A stretch of 64,000 nucleotides of DNA from Annona cherimola (Eukaryota; Streptophyta; Magnoliopsida; Magnoliales; Annonaceae): NCBI GenBank assembly GCA_030490835.1, contig CM059977.1, forward strand, positions 36,539,676-36,603,675. Reading direction: 5' to 3'. A program made the position numbers and the translations under genes. This document shows, one piece after another, positions 22,311-33,193 of the stretch. The notes under the pieces were generated by a model. It was not told the origin of the DNA. It saw only the letters and a list, made by a program, of their open reading frames with translations, and ran no database searches. Numbering within the stretch: position 1 is the stretch's first letter; each line of letters begins with the position of its first letter.

Positions 22311-24933
22311 TCATGTCCCCATTTTGGGCTTTAAAACAAAACATATGCATATACGTTTCTAACCTTCTAGTAGGTGACACTTACCAAGTGATCATCCTTC
22401 CATAGGAAAGAAACCATCAATGTGACTGCACCGCTAGCTAGGCAGGCGTTCATGATCCTGCTCCCATTTCAGGGAGGTCACCGCCAGCCACCAGCCTTCC
22501 CTTAATAACTTGGCCGCATGTAGAGGTTGGCCTTGGTATGCAACAGTCTCGGTCTGCAACTGCCTCCACCATGCACCTAGTACATGATCGTCGTGCACAC
22601 TCGCTTGTATTTGCATAGTCATGCTATCATGATTTCATAAAATCATCACAGTCCTCAGATCGTGCCATTTTTCCAGTCAAAACTTGAAAGAAAATAATCA
22701 AACTCAGTCCGTAGACTGTGCCATTCTCAAATTGAAAACTGACCATAATCATTTTAAAAAATAAAATATTTTCGTAAATCGTCTTCAAATCATGATATTA
22801 GGAGACTACCTTTAAAGGATTTTGAAAATATTTTAGTAAATCAGTTTTACGAAATATTTATAATACTTGAGAAAATAATATTTTCAAGAATATTTCTTGT
22901 TTGTTGGTAAACAATTTTAGAATCATCTCGATTAAATCAATTTCGAAACATTTCAATAATTGAAAAGAATAAACTTTTCTTGTAGACATTTTTATTCCTA
23001 TTGCTGGGCTTTTTGTGATTAAAGGATAGACAAACACAACTGCTACCATTTTATTGGCATTATATGCCTCGTGCACACACCATCATTGTCACTCTTATGT
23101 AGAGAAATGTTTGCACTATGTTTTGAACACCATTTAAACAAAACAGTCATCAAATTATTTTATATCATTAAGTTATTGAGTGAGTCATCCTTTAAACTCT
23201 TTTAAGAACAGGAATACAAAATATTTTTCAAAATATTTCAGTCATCAAAGAGACCAAAAGTATTTCAATAGATCATTTTAAAGCATCTATATAAACCATT
23301 TCAAGTCATTTATATAAGATATTTCAAAAGCTCTATTTATTTACAAATATCATTATATGAAGAATCATATATCTTTTTTTCTCAAAACTCCTTAGAAATA
23401 TGATTCCCAAAGTTCATTTTCGAATATCATCTTGTAAGAGAATTGAAACTCCTTCATCATAAAATGCGTTTGAAATAGCATTTCTAAAAACTTTTCTTAA
23501 CATGAAACCATCTTGAAATATGTCATTCATACCTTCAATAATTGAGCTTTCTTACATCGAAGCAATGTTGAGGCTTTTCATTAAAGTCATATTTTTAAGA
23601 ATTGAATTTGCTTATTCTGTAAGCAATTCTAAAATCATCAATATAAATACTTGAAACAAAATCAACATTCATGAAGGTTTGCTTGCTTACCTTGTAAGCA
23701 ATCTTGAAACATCTTAATAATGCAAGTTCAAATCATTTCAATATTTGTCAATAAAATAACATTTGAAAATGCTTAATAAAGCATCATTAGAAAGCACTTG
23801 TAATCATTTCATCATTTGAAATGAAATCAATGTTTTCAAAAGGTTGCTTGCTGACTTGAATCCACTTCCGTTTCTTTCGTCAATATTTTCGTTGGCTTTG
23901 CCTATACACATAAGAATGACATTGCATTCATAAACATAATTCCATATGTGTGCACATCATATAGTTTTCCAACCCACATGGTTTCTATCAACCTTCTTAA
24001 CCCACTTGTTTTTTTAAGTTGGGTGTCCATTTACTAATTCCCACATTGATAAAACTTGTGCTTTCATAGCACCTATTCCTTTCAAAATCCACCTCTAGTC
24101 GGTTAAATTCTCATAATAACTTATGATATTTTTTTTATATCCCATCATAAGTTAAATTTCATTCTAAAAATCTAAAATTTAACATTTATTTTGATTTATT
24201 CCTCAATCTGTCCATAATACTGCAATCGGACACATTGATCTCTTAAAATTTTGAATTATGATCAAATCAAGAAGTTTAAATTTGAAATTTCTATCATACC
24301 TTAATAGCTATATTAATTAACCAAAATAAATATTTTCAGCACAAAATATTAAGTTTTTATATTTATTTTGGTATTTTTACTCTGCTAGATAACAACATCT
24401 ATTTTTAAATGGTTCAAATCATGTTAATTATTAGGTATATTATACCCTTAAAAAATTAATTTTTATTTTGTTCAAGTGATATTAAATATGTCTTATATAT
24501 CATATAAAATTTCAGCTCAAAATTTCTTGTATAACAATTATTAAAAATCATTTGGTGCAACTGATCTTGACACCCATGCAACCCTGTTCAGGTTGATTTT
24601 CCCGGATTTTTAATTTGCAGGATTCTTATCTTTTTAAGATAAAAATTGATTTGTTCTTTAATCACCCTATCATGAATTCTCACACAAATTTTCATGTTAA
24701 AATTTTTTTATTTACTATTTCTTTCATATTTTTCTTTCCTATTCTAGATTTACTACATATGAGTATAAGTTAGATAAGATGGGCTGATTAATAACCAAAT
24801 AAAAATTTATAAATGAACCTATTTAATTAGATATATTTTAAACTTAGGACATGTTAATAAACCACTACATACCTAGATTTTAGGAGATGAATTAACTCCC
24901 AAAGAAATCTTCAAGATGTCCTACTTTCTCCTT

Positions 24934-24954
24934 TCTTCTTCTTCTTCTTCTTCT

Positions 24955-24992
<38 letters not shown>
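24934..24992. repeat. (CTT)n(CT)n microsatellite
   Basis: Pure CTT triplets to 24960 followed by pure CT pairs to 24991. Serine/leucine and arginine/glutamate-rich open frames across it on both strands come from the repeat and are not genes. Confidence 0.95.
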
Positions 24993-24995
<3 letters not shown>

Positions 24996-26084
24996 TTGGC
25001 TTGAAAGGCCAGCCCCTGCCTTGCTGCCATTTTCTCTTTTTATTTTTCTCCTTTCTTACTGCCCAAGAAACCCCCTTGAATTTCTTTTTTTTTTCATAAT
25101 TTTTAAATACCAAAAATCAATCCCTAACTTGCCCCCTTGGTCACTTTTACATGGGCTGCCACTTTTGGCATTTAGTGAGAAAAAATTATCCAAATTCATG
25201 TGATTAACATCCCTAGACATGTAGCCCAATCTCATGTAATTTTAGTATTTTTTAAAAAATTACAAAATGTGCCCATGTGTAGCCCCTTTGCACATCCACA
25301 TGTGGCCTCCTATTTGGGCCATTTATGGCTACAAAATCTGCCCTATATTCATGCCATTAAATGTCCATTTATTGCAGCCCATTTTGCATACATTTTTTAA
25401 ATTTTTGAAAATTTAAAAAATGCTCCAAAATTTCCTCCTTGAGCCACCTCAAATGCCCCTTAATTACTTTGACTTTTGCATTAAATGATATGCCACTTTT
25501 TGAGGGCAAAAGTCAAAGAGTTTTGTCCATATGTAATTAAGCAATTTTCCATGATAATTAGCTTAATCAAACTCATTCATATAATTCACCATATTGTTTT
25601 AACTGTTCATGAAAATTTTCATATCAAAATGACCTTTCTAATATAAGATATGATTATTTGAAATTGTCTTTTGGACTTAGACGAAAATAAATAATTATCA
25701 CCCTAATATCATCAAAATTTTTATAATTCAATCCATTCATAAGGTTCGGCACATCATCATGTGCTTACCTTTTAAATTTCATCTCATTCCGCCTTGGAGG
25801 CGTCAAGTTATGAATTTTTTGACATTTATCACCTTAAATTTATAATTATCATCATAATTTTTATTAATTAAATCATAATATATGACATAATTATTCATAA
25901 CATATCTACATTTCCTAACCCTCATTGGGTCTCTTTAATCACATTAACCCACATTGAGCTATGGTGATTAATTTAATCACATTTCTTAGTCATTCGCCCT
26001 AATCTCATCCATTTCAATTATATAGTTAACAATAATTACATGCCTAGATTGAATGTATAAGTCACATTTGTTCTAGGTATCACA

Positions 26085-27046
26085 GGACTATCAAGCTAGA
26101 CATGCCTAAAGCTTATAACAAAGTGGAGTGGGAGTTTTAACCAAGTTATAAGGAAAATGAGATTTAATGAGGTATTGATTGATTGGATCTTTTCTTGCAT
26201 TTTCATAGTATGTTATAAAATCATTATTAATGGATTCAGATCAGATATGGTAATGCCAAGTAGAAGTATATAGTAAGGAGATCTATTATCTTTGTACTTA
26301 TTTCTTTTATGTATAGAAGGTCTATCAACACTTCTTCATATTGCACAATGGGATAAATTGGAATAACAGAATAGGGCAAAAGTATCATATTTACTTTTTA
26401 TGGATGATGTGCTTCTATTTCTTAATATCAATAGAGAGGAGATTCAGGAATTGAAGAGAATATTGAATATTTATAATGAATGTACTACTCAAAAAAGTAA
26501 ATATGAGCAAAACAACTTTCTTCTTCAGCAGCAATACTATGGATGATAGCAAAATCAATATTAAAGATACATTTGGAGTTCATAGAAGAACAAGTCAAAT
26601 TTATCTTTGGTTACCCGCTTGGATTGGAAAATCAAAAGTACAAGTATTTCAAAATATAAAAGCGAGGGCATGGAAAAGAATACAAGGCTAGCAAGAAAAA
26701 CTTCTATCATGTAGAAGAAAATAGGTGTTAATTAAAGTTGTAGCACAAATTATACTAAACTATGCCATGTCTTTATTTCTCTCACCAAGGAAGTTATGTA
26801 ACGAAATTAACATGATAGTCAAAAAATTTGGGGGCAGGGGGAAGAAAGATAGATAGAGTAAAATCAATTAGTTAACATGGAGCAAGATGTATACTCCTAA
26901 AGCAGGAGGAGGAATGAGGTTTAGAGATCTAAAGACTTTTAATACAGCCCTGTTAGCCAAACAAGCGTGGCGGTTAGCTACCCAACATGTTACAAGGCGT
27001 TTAAGGCCAAAATACTTCAAGCGGGTTACAAAAATCTACTTCCCAC
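26085..27046 (+). pseudogene. Decayed L1 LINE, middle part (RT core)
   Basis: Resumes after the solo LTR with KLDMPKAYNKVEWEF (RT block 3), then near 26400 FMDDVLLF, the catalytic (F/Y)xDD box, NIYNECTTQKS, LWLPAWIGKSK (matching LGLPAWLGRSK of the other L1), and PKAGGGMRFRDLKTFNTALL followed by KQAWRL near 26890-26970. Frame changes and stops are frequent. It stops at 27046 where a hAT-like element is inserted. Confidence 0.85.
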
Positions 27047-28256
27047 CAATATTGTTAGATTCGGACCGGTGAAGGAACTGGTCTAATTCGAATTGGTTTA
27101 ATTGATTAAGAAAATCGGTTTTGAACTGGTTACGTCAGCATAACATAATTATAATGTCGTAAATGTTTAATAATTTTTAGTTAATTATATTGCTAAAATA
27201 CTAAAATAATATATTTATAAATCCTAAATCTATATGTTAGATTTTAAATTGTAAGTCATTTTATCCAATAATCCAATAATTAAATTGGCCAATTAACTCA
27301 ATGACCAACAACAATCTTGGATAGATTATTTATTTTATTTGCAAATTTTGACATTTTATTTGTTAACCTATAGACTATAGAGTGAGAATGAAACACCAAT
27401 GCAGTGATTTATCCATCACATACAACTTATATGATGCAATACACTAAATTAATAACCATTTCATACAAACTACAGATCGAGAATGAAAAATATCATTTTA
27501 ACTTCTAACACATGCAAAGCAAACCAAAATGACATTCCATGCACCGAAGCCAACAAATTATTCGATAATCATAAAATGGAGATGGGATACTTGTGTGATA
27601 AATGGAGCACATTCATATGCACTGAAGCCAACCAAATATGTATTTTGAGTACGATTAGGAGATTGGTTGTTGGGAGTGCTATTGTGTGCTCTATGCTGTT
27701 GCTAGAATGCTAAATGGGCTATGTGCTGCTGTTAAACATCCGAGGAGGTGATGATCGGGTTATTGAAAAATGGAGGCAACGTGAAGGACTAAAAAATGTG
27801 ACTATGGGCAAGAGAGCTGGAGCCGCTTCTATTGGAAAATGAAAGCTTTTCATTGTCACTTATAAGAAGAGGATTTTCTGAGGAAAAAAAGACAACTACA
27901 GTAGAAGAAGATGACGATGGCGACTATAAACTGACGATTTGCAGGGCACACCTTAGGAAAAAAATGGAGGTGATCAGTCGTTGTTGAGCACGAAAATCAT
28001 AGGGTTAGCGGGAGTGGGTGAATTTGAGGTAAAATAGGCATTTTGAAAACCCTAAACGATCTTATCATCTAACTTTGTTTTTTTATAACTCTTCCTAGGT
28101 TATGATCTAGTCAAGTTCGGTTCAACCGTGATACCCGGTTCAACCACCGGTTCTCTAATTCAGGTGGTTGAGCTATATCAGACTGAACTGGGTGCCTACT
28201 GAACCGGAGCCTGGACTAGTCCAATCGGCCGGTCTAGTTCGGTTCTTACAATAATG
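27047..28256. mobile_element. hAT-like non-autonomous element nested in the L1
   Basis: Starts CAATATTGTTAG and ends CTTACAATAATG (terminal inverted repeats), with ACCGGTT-type words clustered at both ends (GGACCGGTGAAGGAACTGG; GGTTCAACCACCGGTTC). Flanking CTTCCCAC (27039-27046) and CTTCCTAT (28257-28264) are a decayed 8 bp duplication (6/8). The same family gives the better copy at 59348-60771. The middle has small frames and a GA-rich, coding-like stretch (27740-27960) that may be captured DNA, but nothing identifiable. Confidence 0.75.
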
Positions 28257-29700
28257 CTTCCTATACTTGGAGAAGTATTATAACATCAAGAGAGATCTTA
28301 AAGATGGGCTGCATTTGGCGTGTAGAAAAAGGAGACAAAATACATTTTCTAATTGACAGATGGACTGAATAGGAGCTTCATTGCGCTAGAACACTTCCTT
28401 AAGGTATAACCGATAAGACAAAAGTCGAATTTTTTTTTGAACAAGGAGTAAATGCGATGGAAGGAAGATTTGGTTAAGGTTATGGTGGATGAAGTTTGTT
28501 GAAAGATTATCAAATGGACTCCTATCCCTTCACTAGAGTTGAATAATAACATCTATTGGAGAAAGGAATCAGATATCATATTCCAAGTTAAATATGCATA
28601 TAAACTAATGAAGAAAAATGAAAAAATGGAGTCATTGCAGGAGAGGACTCCCAATGATATTTGTAGTTTGGACACTATTAGGATAATGTGTAAATTGAAA
28701 CTGTTTCCTAAAATATTCATTTTCGGGTGGAGATTGATACTAAACTTATTGCCTCTAAAAAAAACCTGAGGAGGAATTTAGATAGAAGATACATACATTT
28801 TTTATAAATAGGGAGAGGAGAATAATCTCATTTGTTCTTATTATGCCCCAAGATCATTCAGTCCATTGATAGCCAAATCAAGTGGAAAGTAGTTGGCCAT
28901 AACATGAGAAATCTAAATGATATCTTTGATTAGTTGTGTAGACCAAAATCAAGACATTTACTTGCTCTCTTTTTAGTTATCTGCTGGTGAATATGGCATT
29001 TGAGGAATTAGTTCATCACCCAAGATGAGGTCCCTAACTTCTTAACAATTCCAGCTTGGTGTAATGACTACATTCTCCGCCGTAAATATGCCCAACTACT
29101 ATTGAAATGCTGTAAAGACCCTCAAATCACCAAAGCTAAATGGGTTCCTCCTCCTACTCAAAAGATTAAATTAAATGTTGATCCAGAAAAGAAATAATAG
29201 TCTCAGTTGTGTGGGGTAGCTACTATAATTAAAAACTCTGATGAGAAATTATTAGTTGCTAAATGTTGGTCATGGTGTGGGAATGCAGACCCATTATGGC
29301 TAGAAGTGCAGGCTATGATTCTTGGAATTTTATGGCTTAGAGGGATAAATTATTTGGACATTTGTTGTGAGTCGAATTCTCTTATTCTTAGCAACTTACT
29401 CACTGAGGATAAAAAAATTATACCGAGCATTAGTCGGCTCATTGACAACATAAACGAAATGAGTAGGAGTTTCAGATTTTACAAATTTATCTATGTATCA
29501 TGCATAGGAAACTAGGTAGCACCTAATATGGTTAAGTATATATTTAATAGGGGCACACAAACTCAAACATGGTGGGGGGAATTTCCATAATGCATAAGGG
29601 ATGCAACTTGTACAGACATTCAACATTTTTCGTTATGATTTTTTGGGATTTTTCTTCCCTAATTTTGGCTAAGGTGGAAAGCAGGGAGGAGTAACCCATA
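28257..29700 (+). pseudogene. Decayed L1 LINE, 3' part (zinc-binding, RNase H)
   Basis: Continues the L1: SYTWRSI near 28262, IWRVEKGDKIHFLIDRW, the zf-RVT text LKLFPKIFIFGWRLILNLLP (28690-28755), then an RNase H domain from about 29140 (VPPPTQKIKLNVD ... CGVATIIKNSDEKLLVAKC ... WLEVQAMILGILWL ... CCESNSLILSNLL) and the terminal WWGEFP motif near 29570. A short A-run at about 29730 may be the tail. Without its two insertions the L1 would be about 4.8 kb, close to full length but lacking most of ORF1. Confidence 0.85.
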
Positions 29701-31315
29701 GCATTTCATAAAAAAAAGACTATAAAAGAATAAGTAATGGTATTTTCATTACATTACAAGGAGAGAATGCTTTCCTCTGGCTTTCTTTTGAATTTGATTC
29801 TAAAACCTAACACTCACACATTTAATGATCTAATGTGATATCGTTGGACTTTGTTCAGGTTCACAATAAGTGATAACATTAGTTAGAAGAGTTTAGGGTC
29901 TATTTGGAATGGAATGAGATTGGACAAGGAAGGTTGTCATGTACTAGGACAATTTTTGTTGACAATTAGAAACAAAAGATTATATTGATAATTACAAAAT
30001 AATATATTAAAAATGAGAAAATTAAAAAGTAATATTATGAAATAGAAAAGTAATCCAATCCTTATCTTATTATATCAAATGAGATATTTACTAATAGGCT
30101 CCACATTTAGGTTTGTTTAGGCCGTACAAGATTCTTGAATTGAATATATATCTTTATTTTTAAGATAATTTTTACTTACTAGTGCAACTTATAAAATTTT
30201 TAATATTTTCAAAGTAACTTTTCTTATTTCCAATACACTTATTAGATACTCATTTCGGATTTCATTTAATAATCTTGTATAAACATGTATATAAGAGTAA
30301 TTAAGAAAGGTATGAAAACGTGCATATAGTAGTAATTAAGAAAGATATGAAAACATGCATATAGGGGTAGTTAACAAAGGAGGCCATTAGAGATCAATGA
30401 CATTTACAGTTCATGATCACCTACGATACCCATATGATCTATGCAAATTAATGTTCCACATAAGTGGAGATAGCTGATAATGATGTTGATAATGATTAAT
30501 TTTATAAAGATATTATATTTTATAAACTTATTTTACCCTAAGTAGTCATAATTAGGATCATGCAATGGTATCCTTACTTGGTGTTCAACTTACTGGATGA
30601 CGAGTGGGTGACTTTGGTTAAGTGGCTTATGAAACTGTAGGTTTTTTAAAGTTGTATTTGTCTTAAAAGTAAATAATATAAATATAAAATAAATATGAAA
30701 ATAATATAACTTATCTATTATATAATAGCTAAATGAGAAATATGTATTCAAACATAAAAATAAATGACAGAAAATAGATAAATATGAAAAATATCGTTTA
30801 GATATAATATACATCAAATATACATTATATTAAATATAAAATCACTTTGCTTGAACCGGGTTAATGAGATTCAAGTTCTAAAAACTACATTCTAGTAATG
30901 CAAATTTTTTGGCTGGAGCTAAGTTTGAGCTCAACCTGGATAAAGGCTTCCTTTAGTCTTATGATAAGATTTTTATGATTAAAAAAGCCGGATTAGAAAT
31001 GAAACTTTTATAAATAGTTTTGTAAGAAAAAGTCATAAGTGTTTGACAATGTCATTTAAAAAGTGCTTGTATTAATAGGATTATGTTTGGTAAAAACATT
31101 TAAAGTTCTTTGAAATATGTAAAAATTATAGAAAGAGGCATGAAAGTAATCTAAAAATGAGGTATTTAATAAAAATATTTTTATCATGCATTATTATTAG
31201 ACATTATGTAAAATGTATTTTAAAAATATATAACCTTAAAATGCGAAAAGAAGCAATAGTTGTCAAATTTCCTAGCAAGATGTATTTAGAATTATTGATT
31301 TGAATTTTAAATTAA
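29701..31315. other. AT-rich spacer with a small tandem repeat
   Basis: No gene. A 35 bp unit (GTAATTAAGAAAGRTATGAA plus 15 bases) is repeated at 30297-30331 and 30332-30366 with a third partial copy. A segment at about 29896-30160 begins GGGTCTATTTGGAATGG and may be a decayed MITE. Confidence 0.5.
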
Positions 31316-31531
31316 TATATATTCATTTATATTTGAACATTTAAAAATAAATTGATGAAATATCATTTGACTGGATTGGATTATTAGTCAATAAATTAAG
31401 TTAAATTTAGTGAATGAGTAGAACTATATATCCATTTCTATTTAAACATTCAAAATAAATTGATGAAATATCATTTAACTGGATTGAATGATTGGATAAT
31501 AAATTAAGTTAAATTTAGTGAATGAATAGAA
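31316..31531. repeat. Two-copy ~108 bp tandem duplication
   Basis: 31316-31424 and 31425-31531 are near-identical (AAATTGATGAAATATCATTT, AAATTAAGTTAAATTTAGTG in both), differing by scattered substitutions and a 2 bp indel. No coding content. Confidence 0.85.
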
Positions 31532-32184
31532 TAGAAACTATGTATTAGTGTTAAAACTGTCTAATGATATTATCAATAAAAAATCTTTTAATGACACTAA
31601 CTTTAAAAATTATAAGACCATCTCTATATTTATAGATTGTATAAAATAAAATAATTTTAGAAACAAAAAAATCAATATAGAATTTCAAAGCCTATATTTT
31701 AGATGTATAATTGTGATTAATAACATCAAAGATAAAGATAATAAATATATAATCTTAATAAAAAGAATTTAATATTGTGAAGAGTGTGCGTATGTCCTAC
31801 ATTTTTGTGTCCTTATAGCTGACCATGGGTACTAGTTGGATATCATGCATATATCACTTGCCAATGTAAGGATACTTATATCTTTTATTCATGGAAACAT
31901 ATGATAACCTTTTTTAATTAGTTATATAATATTGTTTGCATAATATTGCATTTAATCTAATATTATAATCGAGCTCAATAATCCAAATGGGAGATACCAA
32001 CAAGCTCCCACCTATCTACATGAGTGACAACGAGTTCTCATCTATTTACACATAAGACGACAAGCTCCTATTACAAAGTCGATCTATAGAAGGGTTGAAC
32101 TCGCATCTGCAAGTTGTTTGCTAGTGTCCACGACGAACCAAGTTAAAACCTAATTAGTAAATGTAGGATGCACTTATGTAATTT
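31532..32184. other. Spacer with a retroposon-like relic
   Basis: At about 31980-32110 the words CAAGCTCCCACC, GAGTTCTCATC, CAAGCTCCTAT and GGGTTGAACTCGCAT resemble a worn copy of the retroposon at 60933-61154. No gene seen. Confidence 0.4.
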
Positions 32185-33188
32185 TGTTAGCAATCTCTTA
32201 GCAAGTGCATAGGCCATACATTATAGTATATAAAATATTGATCTACAGGAAATTTTGAGACTCAAGATGTTGGATTTAAACACTTATATTAAACATAGAG
32301 ACAGTAAAGTAAAAGAAAAAATATAAAAAGAAGAAGGTTGATCTTAAGAACGTACAACAATGAATTAAAAATCAAGAGATGCAAGTACCGAGGATCTAAG
32401 GTTTCATATATGCCTTCTGTAACGGATACATGGATTGTTTATTTAATACTGATATTATGTGTTAAAGGAGAACAAATCCTAAATTATCTTTACACCTTCT
32501 CTTGAAATTTGCAACCACTTATTCTTGTGGGATTAAGTCAATTAGGATTCATTAAGTTCCGTAGTCGTTCATGGGATTCCTCAAGGTCATCATGCCTACT
32601 CTTACAATCTTAGATTTTCAAGTTTAATATCTTTATTATTGTATATTAGAGTTTCACCTTTTGATTTTATCACCTAATGTATGAGAATCATTGCCAAAGT
32701 GTAGACCTTTACACCAAGCAAATATTAAATCATAGGATATTAAATCAACACAAAATATCTTAAATAATCAAACCACAAAATTCGCTACATTAAACGCATG
32801 CTACATTCTAAACCCTAGATAACAGGTTTATCATAACATGTTTATAATCAAAATCAAACACAAAATAATATTATATCAATATCCATCATAAATGAGATAA
32901 TTAAAATCAAAAGAAAGAAAAAAGAGAAAGCTTTTTTATTAGAAGCCTCGATGGTATCTCGAATGTTCTAAGCAACTCATCGTCTCTTTTCTCGCCTCGT
33001 GCTCTTCACTCCTCTCACTCTTAAATCTCAACTCTAGCTTCAAGGACGTTCTAAGATGCCTTTGGACATTCCCCATAAGTGTTCATATATAGCAAATAGT
33101 GCGCATGAACAGTAATGTGAATAGTGTGCATGAATAGTTTGCGCATAAACAGTAACATGCATGAACAATAATGCCTATGAACAGTACA
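32185..33188 (-). repeat. LTR-like repeat, copy 2 (minus strand)
   Basis: Read on the minus strand it starts TGTACTGTTCATAGGC and ends GATTGCTAACA, TG...CA ends. It contains a TATATATGAACACTTAT promoter-like motif, then the same ordered blocks as copy 1. Only five bases (CGTTG, 33189-33193) separate it from copy 3, in the same orientation. No coding frame. Confidence 0.6.
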
Positions 33189-33193
33189 CGTTG

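Larger units (their letters stand above)
20906..26084. mobile_element. 5.2 kb solo LTR nested in the L1
   Basis: The insert starts TGTGGTGCCCCCAACCCGAG and ends GTTCTAGGTATCACA, the TG...CA ends of an LTR, and the start resembles the TGTGACGCCCCRAACCCG heads of Ty3/gypsy (Tat/Athila-type) LTRs. It is bounded by the 5 bp duplication GGACT. No gag, protease, RT or integrase frame is present over 5179 bp and there is no internal second LTR, so the simplest reading is a solo LTR left by recombination; LTRs of about 5 kb are known in Ogre/Tat elements. It carries a 48 bp repeat array (21748-22310) and a (CTT)n(CT)n tract (24934-24992). A GAGGCGTCA word near the start recurs at about 25797. Confidence 0.8.

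Noticed and set aside
24892..25203. Arg/Glu-rich (minus) and Ser/Leu-rich (plus) frames
   Set aside because: They are translations of the (CTT)n(CT)n microsatellite.
20906..26084. Complete LTR retrotransposon instead of a solo LTR
   Set aside because: No gag-pol motif in any frame and no second copy of the terminal sequence inside the 5.2 kb.
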